Of a DNA stretch of 43,657 nt, positions 26,207 to 35,689 are shown piece after piece (positions within the stretch are counted from its first letter, which is position 1; each line of letters opens with the position of its first letter). The stretch is taken from contig JADZEO010000124.1 of NCBI GenBank assembly GCA_020850475.1, forward strand, positions 1 through 43,657, given 5' to 3'. Position numbers and translations under genes: made by a program. The notes under the pieces were generated by a model, which saw only the letters and a program-made list of their open reading frames with translations, searched no databases and had not been told where the DNA came from. The DNA comes from Bdellovibrionales bacterium. Lineage in GTDB: Bacteria; Bdellovibrionota; Bdellovibrionia; Bdellovibrionales; UBA1609.

Positions 26207-27442
26207 ATGGAGAACATGCATTCTCCCGGTTGGCGAAAGATTTTGAGTGCAGTGGTCGTGATGGGACTGGTGGCCGTCCCGAATTATTATTGGGTTCGGG
26301 CGAGTGTGCATGTCTCAGTGATCCGTTACATCTGCGACTTGGTTGAGATGAAGTACTTTGAGTACAGCGCCGATCTGGAAAAGTGGGCCAACCGCTGCCG
26401 GGCGGAACGGCTGCAAGTCAGTCCTTGGGACTCGACCCGCGAAGTCTTGGAACGCATTCAGGGGCATTTTCGTTATCTGGGGATTTCGCATCTTGAAGTC
26501 TACACGCCCGTCGAGGACAAGCGCCTATGGGAAGGGCAAGGCCAAGAGAACGGCATCCAAGCCCGCCTTATCGAAGACCGCTATGTGATCACCAAAGTTT
26601 TACCGGGAGGCATGGCCGCGCGCGTGGCGCTCAAGCCTGGCGACATCGTCGAGACTCTCGATGGCCAACCCATTCATTCGCTTTGGCAAATCCAAACGGG
26701 ACGGGGATTTTTTACTATCATTCGGGGGGAACAGACTTTTCGAGTTTATCTTGAGCCCCGCGAAATGATTCTGGACTCGCGCCCCAAAGTGACCAAGGTT
26801 AACGCCCAAACCGCACTGCTGGAAATCTCCAGTTTTCGCAGCGGCTATTTTGAGGGCGACAACTGGAAGTCGACTGTTCAACAAATGGGAGGGTATCAAC
26901 AAGTTATCATCGATATCCGCGACAATTCCGGCGGGAGCTTTGTGGGAATGCTGCGAGCCTTGTCGCCATTTTTTTGCGAGCCAACCTTTATCGGCTCGCT
27001 CGTTCAGCCGCGGAAAAATCAAGAGAGTCGCGGTCCCCTTTTAGATGACCTCAGTGAGGATTCGCAACTGACCGAACTCGACGAAAAGGGCGTCGTCGAG
27101 TTGTGGACGTATCCGAATTATGGTTGTTTTAAAGGTCAAGTCACGGTGCTGACCAATTACCAAACGGCGTCGGTGTCGGAGATTTTTGCCCATGGAATAA
27201 AAAAACGGCCCAACTCGCGAGTGTGGGGCGAACCCACTTCGGGGGATGTGGTTCTGGCGGTGTGGTATGGCATTCCGCACTTGCCAAAGGGCTACAGCCT
27301 GTCGATCCCGGAAGCGACCGTGATAACTCACGACGACGTCAACCTCGAGGCGCAAGGGGTGTGGCCAGATCGAGAGCTGAGTTACAAGCTCGCGGACGCG
27401 GTTAAAGGAATTGATACCTGGATTGACCTCGCGACTCGCTAG
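26207..27442 (+). CDS. Membrane-anchored PDZ / S41-family (C-terminal processing) protease homologue
   Basis: An N-terminal membrane anchor (ILSAVVVMGLVAVPNYYWV) is followed by a helical region, a PDZ domain (VITKVLPGGMAARVALKPGD, ~130-190) and the S41 core. Motifs: VIIDIRDNSGGSF, and the nucleophile region TASVSEIFAHGIKKR, with Ser about residue 322. In CtpA-type enzymes the general base Lys lies in a GExTFGKG box; here that box reads GEPTSGDVV, so the Lys position holds Asp. Some S41 subfamilies (tricorn, IRBP-like) use other residues, so activity cannot be excluded. The start is uncertain: ATG 26207 or 26216 (the latter has a nearby GGAG); an earlier TTG is part of the preceding terminator. 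Convergent with the TPR gene. Confidence 0.85.
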   Translation: MENMHSPGWRKILSAVVVMGLVAVPNYYWVRASVHVSVIRYICDLVEMKYFEYSADLEKWANRCRAERLQVSPWDSTREVLERIQGHFRYLGISHLEVYTPVEDKRLWEGQGQENGIQARLIEDRYVITKVLPGGMAARVALKPGDIVETLDGQPIHSLWQIQTGRGFFTIIRGEQTFRVYLEPREMILDSRPKVTKVNAQTALLEISSFRSGYFEGDNWKSTVQQMGGYQQVIIDIRDNSGGSFVGMLRALSPFFCEPTFIGSLVQPRKNQESRGPLLDDLSEDSQLTELDEKGVVELWTYPNYGCFKGQVTVLTNYQTASVSEIFAHGIKKRPNSRVWGEPTSGDVVLAVWYGIPHLPKGYSLSIPEATVITHDDVNLEAQGVWPDRELSYKLADAVKGIDTWIDLATR

Positions 27443-27478
27443 AATAGGGCCTCAGGCAACAAGCCCTGGGTCGCGGTG

Positions 27479-28585
27479 CTAGGGCGCGGCCTCGTCGCTA
27501 CCCGCGCTACCGTCTTTGGCGCGGGCTTTGTCCACTCGACGTTTTTTGCAGTCGTAAACTTCTTGAGAGTATTTTTGTGACCAGTCGTTTTCTTTGAGGG
27601 CGCGCAGTCGGCCTTGTGATTCGCGCAGCTTTTCATGTGCCGCTTCGTCAGCCTCACAGGCTATAGAAAAGGCTTTGAGCGCTTCGCCATATTTTTTTTG
27701 TTCAAAATTTGCAACCGCAAATCCAAGCTGACCTCGCGACGAGGCGGAGTCGGCGGCCAACGCCCGGCCGAAAAACTCGGCGGCAATCGGGTAGTTGTTT
27801 TGCCGCAAGTAAAATTGACCGACCGACCATTGGACCAATTCCGATTTGGGAAATTTTTTGGCGGCCTGATTTAAGACCTTGGCGGCCTTAGTTTCGTTTT
27901 TTTGGTCGGTGAGTGTTTGGGCAAAGTAAACGTGGTTGTCGGCCTTTTTGGGGTCCAACTTGATGGCGAGTTGGCAGTTTTCGACCGCGGCATCGAGGTA
28001 GCCGTCCAAAGAATCCAAGCGGCAAAGGTGAGAGTAAATGGCTGGTCGCTTGCCAAATTGCTTGAGCATGTCTTTGAGGACGTTGCGGCTTTCGTAGTTT
28101 TCACCCGATTTGGCAAAAATCGAGAGGAGCGCTTCATAGGAGTCGCGATGGTCTCTTTTGAGCGTGATGGCCTTGCGAAAGCTGGCGACCGCTTCGACGG
28201 GTGTGTCGGCGTTGAGCTGGGCCCGGCCGAGTTTAAAATGCAGCTCGTGCTGCTTGGGTGCCACGTCGACGGCCTTTTGCAGAATTCGCACCTCGTCCCG
28301 GTAATTCTGTTGCGATCGATAGGCCGTCGCTAACACCAGCAGACTCGGGAGGGTGAGATCATCGGCCACCGGGTTGAGAGTTTCAATGAGTTTTGTTTCC
28401 TGCCCCTTTTGTCGCTTGAGTTCTTCAGCCAGTTGGATGCGAGGCTTGGGATTGGTCGGGTCGTCGGCAATCTTTTTTTCCAGAGTTGCGAGGTCGGCGG
28501 CGGTGCCCAAAGCCACTCCGCCAAAGGTGAGCGAAATTGCGATGACTCGCACGAGGAGTCGATGAGGAGCCAGGGTGTGCTGCAT
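27479..28585 (-). CDS. Exported tetratricopeptide-repeat protein
   Basis: 369 residues from the ATG at 28585, chosen because a signal peptide follows at once (LLVRVIAISLTFGGVALGTA, then ADLATLEKK); the open frame upstream has no protein-like features. The mature protein is a solenoid of about seven TPR units (for example RDEVRILQKAVDVAPKQHEL, PVEAVASFRKAITLKRDHRD, DAAVENCQLAIKLDPKKADN, PIAAEFFGRALAADSASSRG). The C terminus is charged. TPR proteins scaffold protein complexes; this one probably acts in the periplasm. Divergent from the gene at 28906. The nearest ribosome-binding-like sequence (AGGA) is rather far upstream, so the start is moderately certain. Confidence 0.8.
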   Translation of the reverse strand: MQHTLAPHRLLVRVIAISLTFGGVALGTAADLATLEKKIADDPTNPKPRIQLAEELKRQKGQETKLIETLNPVADDLTLPSLLVLATAYRSQQNYRDEVRILQKAVDVAPKQHELHFKLGRAQLNADTPVEAVASFRKAITLKRDHRDSYEALLSIFAKSGENYESRNVLKDMLKQFGKRPAIYSHLCRLDSLDGYLDAAVENCQLAIKLDPKKADNHVYFAQTLTDQKNETKAAKVLNQAAKKFPKSELVQWSVGQFYLRQNNYPIAAEFFGRALAADSASSRGQLGFAVANFEQKKYGEALKAFSIACEADEAAHEKLRESQGRLRALKENDWSQKYSQEVYDCKKRRVDKARAKDGSAGSDEAAP

Positions 28586-28905
28586 AGGGTGTATCAATCC
28601 TAGCCTCATCATAGCGCGGGAGAGGCACAGACAGAAGGGCAAAGCAGTTCGTTGGTCGAGAATCGCCGCGCCCCGATGATTGTTGCTCAACTGTTGCTGG
28701 CACCTGCCGAAGAGAGCATGTGGGAACCGGAGAGATTTCAAGACCTTCGACAAGGGTGTTTCAGACTGAGTCGATTTGGTGCGCGAAAAATGTTGATCAC
28801 CTGTCCATAGAGTGGTCGGCCAGACGCAATCCTGCTTGAGGTGGGAGCGGCATGAGCTTCGCAATAACTTGAGTCGAAGACGGTTAACTTGAACAGGGAC
28901 AGAAT
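28586..28905. other. 320-bp divergent intergenic region
   Basis: Separates the TPR gene and the membrane-protein gene at 28906. It should contain both promoters, but I see no hexamer pair good enough to name. GGGACAG precedes the 28906 start. No repeats or RNA gene found. Confidence 0.5.
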
Positions 28906-29634
28906 ATGGCGAAGAAAGAAGAAGCAAAAGTCATTCAGCTGCCGGTTAAGCGCAAGACGGATGTTGCGACCGATGCGACACTTCCAGATTCGGCAGTCGT
29001 TCCCACGCCATCGGTTCCGCCCGCCCCAGCTCCCACTACGGCCAAACGCAAATTCCGCTTTGATCGCGAACGGAGCAAGGTGGTTTTGTCGGCTTCACTC
29101 GTGACAATTCTAATTGGCGTGACCATGGTCAACAAAGCGTTGTTAGACGATGAGCCGTTTTCGAGTACCGAAGCCTTACAGGCCAATCCCTCTCGAGCAA
29201 TTGCGAGTTTGAGTGATAACACCAGCGATTTTCGCAATGAACGATATGAGCGGCAACTTGCCCGCGAGCTCGTTCGTGGCGGTGATCGCGGTCCGGCGAG
29301 CATTGGTAAAACGCCTTCTGCCGAAGAGCGCTTACAGTTTGAATTTTTGGAAGGCCGTTACGCTCTCAAAATGAACGATGGGCGTTTGTCCAATCTCAGA
29401 TTTGTCGCGCTTTCTGAGCAACCTAAATTAGTCGAGAATCGCACCCAGTTTTTAGTCCAGTACAAAGAGTTGTTGCCCGGTCAATTTGACGAAGTTCGCC
29501 TGCTCTCTCGCGAAGAGAAGGGTAAGGTCGTGACCGAGACTTATTCTCTGGACGCTGGTCCAGAAAGTATCGGCAAAGTGACGATCGAAGTCGATCTTCA
29601 GGGTCGTTTGCTGACTCTCGCAGTCGCCAACTAA
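28906..29634 (+). CDS. Single-pass membrane protein of unknown function
   Basis: 242 residues. Basic and Pro/Ala-rich cytoplasmic N terminus (~1-58, VVPTPSVPPAPAPTTAKRKF), one membrane helix (~60-77, VVLSASLVTILIGVTMV), then a ~165-residue external domain with a charged stretch (NERYERQLARELVRGGDRG) and a beta-rich C-terminal part (RLSNLRFVALSEQP, VTIEVDLQGRLLTLAVAN). Type II topology is expected. No family recognised. GGGACAG lies before the ATG. It is followed after 75 bases by the RDD-TPR and rhomboid genes in the same orientation, so a shared envelope role is possible. Confidence 0.75.
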   Translation: MAKKEEAKVIQLPVKRKTDVATDATLPDSAVVPTPSVPPAPAPTTAKRKFRFDRERSKVVLSASLVTILIGVTMVNKALLDDEPFSSTEALQANPSRAIASLSDNTSDFRNERYERQLARELVRGGDRGPASIGKTPSAEERLQFEFLEGRYALKMNDGRLSNLRFVALSEQPKLVENRTQFLVQYKELLPGQFDEVRLLSREEKGKVVTETYSLDAGPESIGKVTIEVDLQGRLLTLAVAN

Positions 29635-29709
29635 CACCTACAATTATTTTTTGGCAGCCATAACAAAATCCCAATCATTTTACCGTCAAGAACGGCCGAT
29701 AAATGATTG

Positions 29710-31677
29710 ATGGTAATTGAAGATCAATACGCCCAAAAAACGACCAAAGAGGATCAATCTGAGACGGGGGAAGTCCGCCACCGCTCATCGCGCTTGCGAC
29801 TCGCTTCGCCGCTGGATCGTTTGGCGGCGGTGATTGTTGACCTGTTCTTAGTGATCTTTCCGGTTTCCGCCTTGGTCGGAGCGCCATTTAAGCGCGAGAT
29901 CATGAAAGCGCTTATCCTTCAGGATGAAACTGAGTTCGCCTTTTATCTGGTGATGATCACTTTGAGTTCCGGACTGGTGGTTATTGTTTACCAAACGTTG
30001 ATGGTGTGGCTCTTTGGTGGAACGTTGGGGAAAATGTTTTGGGGACTGCGAGTGGAGCGTCTTTGGAAACATCGTCGTCCGACTTTTACGGCGGCCTTGT
30101 TGCGATCCGTATTTTGGTTGTTTGATTCGCTGCTCGCGATGGTTCCCCACTTGGCGGTCTTTTCTAACGAAAAGCGCCGTCCCTTTCACGATCGAGTTTC
30201 TGACACCGTCGTGGTGACAATAAAAAATCGCGAGGCGCGTTCGCCCGGAATTATCGAGGCCTCGTTTGTTCACGGAGTGGTTGCGGCTTTCGCGGTTTTT
30301 ATGGTGATTTTTCTCACCTTCAGTTCCTTTGATTACTATCTGGACGCCAAATCGAAAGACCCCTTAGTTAGTTCCCTGGAAGAAGATGGCAGCCTTTGTA
30401 GCTCGGTCGGTGAGGCCGCTGAAGATTGGCCCACCGTCGATGGTGAAACTCCGGATCGGCTGCAGGTGGCGATGGCCTTATTTGCGGCCGGTGAAGTTGC
30501 CAAGTCCTGTTTGAGTGCCGAGGTGGATTTGAAGCTGGTGCGAGAGGGTGAAGAATCGCCCTTGGCTTATCTTGCGCAATCCTTTGTTCATGCCGACAAT
30601 GCCGAGCTGTCGGATCGCTATCTGGCTCGCGTCTGCGAACTGGCACCGGACTCAGACAGTTGTAAGATGAGTGAAGTGGTTTCTCTTTGGACCGAAGAAA
30701 AATGGAACGAAGTTGAGTCGATCTTTGGGGCACTGGACAAGACCCAGGAACACTACATCTTTGTGTGGGCCGTTCGGCACTATGTTCGTCGCGGAGATTT
30801 TCACCTCGCTTCGAAGTACCTTGAAAAAATTGAACCTCGCCGCGGCTTGGGCTCCTTCTTGGGAATGCAGCGGGCGAAGGCCTATTGGGGTTTGCGGCGT
30901 CTGGAAGAGTCTCGAGCGGCGGCGGCAGTAGCCTTTGAGACTCTGGGCCCGGCGGAGCGAATCGATTTGGCAAGTTGGATGTGCTACGAGGAAGTCGAAG
31001 CGAGCTGCCAGGGCGTGCTGCAAAAGAGCTGTCAACTCCTCGAAAAGGCCGTTGCAGACTCCGGCGAGTTTCTTCTCGATGCGAAGGTGGCGCTGAGTTA
31101 CATCAAACAAAATGAGTGCCGGAAGGGCTATGGCAAAAGCTACGACGAGTTGGCGCGCAATATTCCCTTGGTTCCCGCTCGCCGCCTGCTCTTTGCCTAT
31201 AATCTGCGGAGCAAGGATCAGGTGGCTGAAGGCCGCCAGGTTTTGTGGGAGCTGGTGAATGACTCAGCCACTGAAGAAGAGTTTCGCGAAGAGGCCCGTC
31301 ACCTGCTCGTGCAATGGTCGACGCGGGCCGAAGATCTAGAAGCCCTACGCAATGATTGGGCCAAAGAAAAACAGAATCAGAATTGGCGAAAATTTGGTTT
31401 GCACCTGGTGCGCGGCTACTTTGAATTGGGTGACTACCAGCGGGCGTTTTCCGTGGTGGAGATTTTAGGCGATCGCATTTACACCGATCAAAAAGTTGGC
31501 CAACAGGCGATACTTGCTGCCTATCATTTGGGTAAGCGCCAGGAGGCCTGGGGGCTTTTGCAAAAATTGAATCCGGCGGCGCCTGCCGAGGATCAGTCGC
31601 GACGTCCTGCCAGTGCCGACAGCGGTGAATTTGAGATGATTGCTCAGGGGCTCAAGAAGGAGTTTGCGGGCAAATGA
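29710..31677 (+). CDS. RDD-domain membrane protein with large TPR-like C-terminal region
   Basis: 655 residues from ATG 29710. Residues ~25-165 are an RDD domain: Arg-Asp-type start (SPLDRLAAVIVDLFLVIFPV), two hydrophobic helices, GGTLGKMFWGLRVERL, and the closing RPFHDRVSDTVVV box. A further helix (GVVAAFAVFMVIFLTFSSF, ~190-210) precedes ~440 residues of soluble, helical, TPR-like repeats with many Cys (EAEVDLK..., LARVCELAPDSDSCKMSEV, HYVRRGDFHLASKYLEKIEP). RDD proteins are integral membrane proteins, sometimes linked to ion transport, but the solenoid extension is unusual. No Shine-Dalgarno is visible; GATAAA lies six bases before the ATG. The stop overlaps the rhomboid start by four bases. 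Confidence 0.8.
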   Translation: MVIEDQYAQKTTKEDQSETGEVRHRSSRLRLASPLDRLAAVIVDLFLVIFPVSALVGAPFKREIMKALILQDETEFAFYLVMITLSSGLVVIVYQTLMVWLFGGTLGKMFWGLRVERLWKHRRPTFTAALLRSVFWLFDSLLAMVPHLAVFSNEKRRPFHDRVSDTVVVTIKNREARSPGIIEASFVHGVVAAFAVFMVIFLTFSSFDYYLDAKSKDPLVSSLEEDGSLCSSVGEAAEDWPTVDGETPDRLQVAMALFAAGEVAKSCLSAEVDLKLVREGEESPLAYLAQSFVHADNAELSDRYLARVCELAPDSDSCKMSEVVSLWTEEKWNEVESIFGALDKTQEHYIFVWAVRHYVRRGDFHLASKYLEKIEPRRGLGSFLGMQRAKAYWGLRRLEESRAAAAVAFETLGPAERIDLASWMCYEEVEASCQGVLQKSCQLLEKAVADSGEFLLDAKVALSYIKQNECRKGYGKSYDELARNIPLVPARRLLFAYNLRSKDQVAEGRQVLWELVNDSATEEEFREEARHLLVQWSTRAEDLEALRNDWAKEKQNQNWRKFGLHLVRGYFELGDYQRAFSVVEILGDRIYTDQKVGQQAILAAYHLGKRQEAWGLLQKLNPAAPAEDQSRRPASADSGEFEMIAQGLKKEFAGK

Positions 31678-32645
31678 TCCTGCCTTATCTCAACGGCATT
31701 TTGCGTTTTAAAGACTGTCCAATCACTTGGCTGCTGTTTATTGTCAACGCCTTCATGATGATCGCCACCTACGGCGAGTTGATGGTCGCCCAAGATTCCA
31801 TCGACAAGGCCATGCGGGACGACTACTTCGTTGAGTCTCAGGGCAGTTTTTACGCCCAGTTTATCAGTGATCACAAAAATCAGTACACGCCCTTTATGAA
31901 TGAGCTTTCTCTGAGGGCGCTGAGTGGTGACGCGGACAAAGTGAAGTTGCTAGGGAACTTGGCTCTTCGCAACGATCTCTTCATCAAAGAAGCTCCGGCG
32001 TATCCCTTTAAGGGCGATCAAGTCGCAAAGGGCTGGTGGTTGGAAAAACTCGACGAATTGGGGCAAGCCCAACAGCGTCACCCCAGTTTTCTTTTGGGCG
32101 TTAGCGTTGATCACATGGGATTGCGCCACTGGCTTTCCTATCAGTTTGTGCATAGTGGCTGGCTGCACTTTGCTTTCAACATGATCTTTTTGTTTGTGTT
32201 CGGCTGTTACCTCGAATCCCTCATCGGTGGTCTCGCTTTGCTGGTGGTGTATTTAGGTTCGGGGATGATTGCGGCGGGAACTTTCTTGCTGGTGAATGGT
32301 CCGACCAGTGCCCCGTTGGTGGGAGCGAGTGGCGCGGTCAGCGGACTCATGGCCTTGTTTTGTTTTTTGCACTGGCGGGTGCCGGTGCGGTGTTTTTACT
32401 GGTTGTTTATTCCGGTTAAAGGTTACTCGGGATTTGTCTATGTTCCGGCCTGGATTATCTTTTTCCTGTGGGTGGCATCCGACCTGGGCGGACACCTGGG
32501 ATCATTGCCAGAGTTTGGTGGTATTGCCTATACCGCTCATTTGGGCGGAGAGGCCACCGGAATCATCGTGGGGAGTTTGATGTTTCTGCTCACGCGGATG
32601 CGGCGGGGAAAGTCGCTAGACAAAGACCTTCCGGCCGCTTCCTAA
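31674..32645 (+). CDS. Rhomboid-family intramembrane serine protease
   Basis: Six-helix core with the Ser-His dyad: S219 in VGASGAVSGLMAL and H289 in AYTAHLGGEATG; the upper-loop signature RHWLSYQFVHSGWLHFAFNM is present, including the His-Asn oxyanion residues. 323 residues. A first membrane helix near residue 20 is followed by a ~110-residue insertion (about 40-150) before the core, larger than in GlpG and of unknown role. Starts as ATGA over the stop of the RDD-TPR gene, so the two are translationally coupled, and the RDD-TPR product could be a substrate adaptor or substrate (inference). Convergent with putA; a weak AAATCG/CGATTT hairpin lies at 32645-32670. Confidence 0.92.
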   Translation: MILPYLNGILRFKDCPITWLLFIVNAFMMIATYGELMVAQDSIDKAMRDDYFVESQGSFYAQFISDHKNQYTPFMNELSLRALSGDADKVKLLGNLALRNDLFIKEAPAYPFKGDQVAKGWWLEKLDELGQAQQRHPSFLLGVSVDHMGLRHWLSYQFVHSGWLHFAFNMIFLFVFGCYLESLIGGLALLVVYLGSGMIAAGTFLLVNGPTSAPLVGASGAVSGLMALFCFLHWRVPVRCFYWLFIPVKGYSGFVYVPAWIIFFLWVASDLGGHLGSLPEFGGIAYTAHLGGEATGIIVGSLMFLLTRMRRGKSLDKDLPAAS

Positions 32646-32683
32646 ATCGTAAAACTCCTGAGTCGATTTACTTCGCAGTCTCA

Positions 32684-35600
32684 TCACTCTTCGACCGGAG
32701 CAAATCCGCGTCGCATGGTGTTTTCAGTGACCACGCGAGGCTCAACGTACTGGAGTAAGTAATCCGGTCCGCCGGTTTTACTGCCCACGCCTGACATCTT
32801 GAAGCCACCAAAAGGATGACGGTCGACCATGGCGCCGGTAATCCCGCGATTGACGTACAGATTACCAACCATCAGCTCGCGTTTGATTCGTTCAATATGC
32901 ATGGGACTGCGCGAATAAACTCCGCCGGTGAGTCCATAGACCGTATCATTGGCAATCGCAATGGCTTGATCAATGTCTCGGGCTTTGATGACCGCCAAGA
33001 CCGGTCCAAAAATTTCATCTTGGGCCAAGCGGGATTTGGGATCCACTTCCACAAAAATGGTTGGAGGTACAAAGTAACCTTCGGTGGGAGCTTGACCTTG
33101 AAAGGCCAACCGAGCTTCGCCCTTGGAGCGTTCGATGGTGGCTAAGATGCGACGGTGCGACTCTTGATCAACCACCGGTCCCATGAAGTGGAAGGGGTTG
33201 TCGGTCGGTCCGACTGAAAAACTCTTGGTGGCTTCAATCAGGCGATCCAAAAATCTTTCGTAAAGACTTTCCAAAACAATGACTCGGCTGCAGGCCGAGC
33301 ATTTTTGCCCTTGAAAGCCAAAGGCCGAATAAAGCACTCCACCGACGGCTTCATCCAGATCGGCATCGGAGTCGACGATGATGGCGTTCTTACCGCCCAT
33401 TTCGATAATGCACCGTTTGACGCCTTTTTGTCCGGGTTGGGTATCGGCCGCTTTCTTCACGATATGCAAGCCCACCTGCTGCGACCCCGTGAAGGCAATA
33501 AGATCCACGTCGGGATGGCCCGTCAATACTTCGCCGACTTCTTCGCCGAGACCAGAGAGGTTTTGCACGACGCCAGCGGGAATGCCGGCTTCGACGATCA
33601 ATTTCATTAGTTGAGCGGCAATCACTGAACTTTGTTCGGCGGGTTTCATCACCACGGTGTTGCCGGTGACCATGGCCGCGCCCACCATTCCCGTCAGGAT
33701 GGCTAAAGGAAAATTCCACGGCGCAATCACCGCCGCAACTCCGCGCGGGAGATAGTGATAGTGACTCACCTCGCCCGGGGCATGACCTACGCGCTGGGGC
33801 TTATCGAGACGACGCATGTCCCGCGCATAGTAACGACAGAAGTCGATGGCTTCGGTGATGTCCCCGTCGGCCTCACTCCAAGTTTTGCCGACTTCGAGAA
33901 CTTCAAGGGCGGCGAGTGAAAAACGGTCGCGACTGATGAGATCTGCGAGCTTATCCAGGTAGCCGGCTCGAACCGGTGCGGGCGTTGCGGCCCACTCGGG
34001 AAAGGCGCGTTTGGCTCCGGCAATCGCAGCTTCGGCATCGCTCTGAGTGGCAAGATGAACGAGGCCGATCACTTCACCGGGGTGTGAGGGATTAACGCTC
34101 GGGATGGTGCGACTGGTGACAACGGGTTTGTTGTTGATCGTCAAGGGATAGGTGGCGCCCATATTGGCTCGCCAGAACCCCAGTGCTGAAATCATCTTCT
34201 GGCGATTTTCGGCAATTCCCCAATCGTAGAGGGGTTCATTGAAAAATCCTTTACCAGTTTTGACACTGCCATCGGTGGTGACGAGGTGCTCGGCCGGGTC
34301 ACGCAGGAGTTTTTCGGTGGCCACGTTGTCAGCGAATTTGGAACGCAAGAAAGATTCATTCGATGTGTTTTCCAATAAACGTCTGACCAAGTAGGCCATT
34401 CCCGGAATCAAGTCGCCAATGGTTGTGTACTCCCGCACTCGATAACCCAGTTTGATGCACGCCTTTTTAATTGGGTCGGCCATGCCGTAGAGCAGTTGCA
34501 GTTCGAGAGCTTTTTTGTCGAGTCCCAACTCTTCGGCCATTACCATTGCGGCGGCCAGCGAGCGGACGTTGTGCGAGGCGACTGCCGTGCGGATATGCGG
34601 GTAGTTCTCCAGCAGCACTTGCAGGCAGTTTTCGTAGTTCCAGTCGGATTCTTGCTTGTTTAAATAAACCGGCGTGTCCCAGTTGCGCTGTTGGGCAAAA
34701 ATAGTTTCAAAATCCCAGTAGGCACCTTTCACCAAGCGAATAGTAAAGGGGGTGCCTCGTTGTTTGGCGAACTCAATGAGCCTTTTGGTATCTTCGAGGG
34801 AGTCGCGCAAATAAGCCTGAATCACAATTCCCCAGTGCGGATAATCCCTGAAATCCGGCTCGTTGATGAGCTCACGGAAGACCTGAAGCGTGAGCTCCTT
34901 GTGGTCGTACTGTTCCATGTCGATGTTAACAAAAACCTGATGCTGACGGGCCAACTGAAAAATGGGGCGCAGGCGCTCTTTGAGCATGGTCACCGTGTGG
35001 TCCCAGGCTTTGGCGTTGACCTGAGAGTAAAGGGCCGTCATTTTAACCGAAACATTCACCTTTGGCAGATCACCTTGTGCATCCTCATCAATCTGGATGT
35101 TCTTGGTCCACGACTCGGCATCCTTGGCCAGCCAACTGATGAGTTCCATGTACCGTCGTTGATAGTCGAGAGCCTCGCGTTCGGACAGAGTGGCCTCACC
35201 CAATAAATCCACCGTAAAGGCCATGTTGTTCTTGCGCCCCTTCTTAAGGGCCGGGAGAGCATCTTTGGGCGTTTCACCGGTGATGAACATCCGGGCCATT
35301 TGGGTCACGTTTTTGCGAACCGCTCCAGCTAGAAGTGCTGGAGCCAGGGAGCCGACGCCGAGACCGAAGTTAAAAATCGAAGGCAGGTTGCCGTCGGTTT
35401 CCGCGAAATACTCTTTGAGGTGGCGAGCGACTTCCGAACCCGAGTTGAGGTACGGAAGCACATCAACGAAGCGAAACATTTGAGTCTTGAATTGCTCATT
35501 CTTCATGCTCCATTCCATGATGCGGCCATACCACCAATCCCGATTAAAGATTGATCCAGATTCATCTTCGAGGGAGCGAAAAATCGTTTCGCCCTTGGCT

Positions 35601-35689
35601 TGAATTCGAGGTTGTAGCTCCTGACGAGAAGAAATCTGTTTCATTTGATTCATGGCTCCACCTGTAGTCGGTTCCGACATAATCTCCAT
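32684..35689 (-). CDS. putA: Bifunctional proline dehydrogenase / delta-1-pyrroline-5-carboxylate dehydrogenase
   Basis: Oxidises proline to glutamate in two channelled steps (FAD, then NAD). 1001 residues from ATG 35689, which has GGAGGG five bases upstream; the open frame continues 70 codons further but reads as Pro-rich noise. N-terminal half: PRODH barrel (VSVKMTALYSQVNAKAWDHT, VNIDMEQYDHKELT, FTIRLVKGAYWDFET, LQLLYGMADPIKKA). C-terminal half: aldehyde dehydrogenase with EMGGKNAIIVDSDADLDEAV (general base Glu) and catalytic Cys in GQKCSACSRV, then EIFGPVLAVIKA. It lacks the N-terminal ribbon-helix-helix domain of enterobacterial PutA, so it is not its own repressor, as usual for B-type PutA. 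Supports amino-acid-based growth. Confidence 0.95.
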   Translation of the reverse strand: MEIMSEPTTGGAMNQMKQISSRQELQPRIQAKGETIFRSLEDESGSIFNRDWWYGRIMEWSMKNEQFKTQMFRFVDVLPYLNSGSEVARHLKEYFAETDGNLPSIFNFGLGVGSLAPALLAGAVRKNVTQMARMFITGETPKDALPALKKGRKNNMAFTVDLLGEATLSEREALDYQRRYMELISWLAKDAESWTKNIQIDEDAQGDLPKVNVSVKMTALYSQVNAKAWDHTVTMLKERLRPIFQLARQHQVFVNIDMEQYDHKELTLQVFRELINEPDFRDYPHWGIVIQAYLRDSLEDTKRLIEFAKQRGTPFTIRLVKGAYWDFETIFAQQRNWDTPVYLNKQESDWNYENCLQVLLENYPHIRTAVASHNVRSLAAAMVMAEELGLDKKALELQLLYGMADPIKKACIKLGYRVREYTTIGDLIPGMAYLVRRLLENTSNESFLRSKFADNVATEKLLRDPAEHLVTTDGSVKTGKGFFNEPLYDWGIAENRQKMISALGFWRANMGATYPLTINNKPVVTSRTIPSVNPSHPGEVIGLVHLATQSDAEAAIAGAKRAFPEWAATPAPVRAGYLDKLADLISRDRFSLAALEVLEVGKTWSEADGDITEAIDFCRYYARDMRRLDKPQRVGHAPGEVSHYHYLPRGVAAVIAPWNFPLAILTGMVGAAMVTGNTVVMKPAEQSSVIAAQLMKLIVEAGIPAGVVQNLSGLGEEVGEVLTGHPDVDLIAFTGSQQVGLHIVKKAADTQPGQKGVKRCIIEMGGKNAIIVDSDADLDEAVGGVLYSAFGFQGQKCSACSRVIVLESLYERFLDRLIEATKSFSVGPTDNPFHFMGPVVDQESHRRILATIERSKGEARLAFQGQAPTEGYFVPPTIFVEVDPKSRLAQDEIFGPVLAVIKARDIDQAIAIANDTVYGLTGGVYSRSPMHIERIKRELMVGNLYVNRGITGAMVDRHPFGGFKMSGVGSKTGGPDYLLQYVEPRVVTENTMRRGFAPVEE

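Noticed and set aside
28586-28927. N-terminal extension of the TPR protein
   Set aside because: The extra 114 codons lack protein-like character and would bury the signal peptide that starts at 28585.
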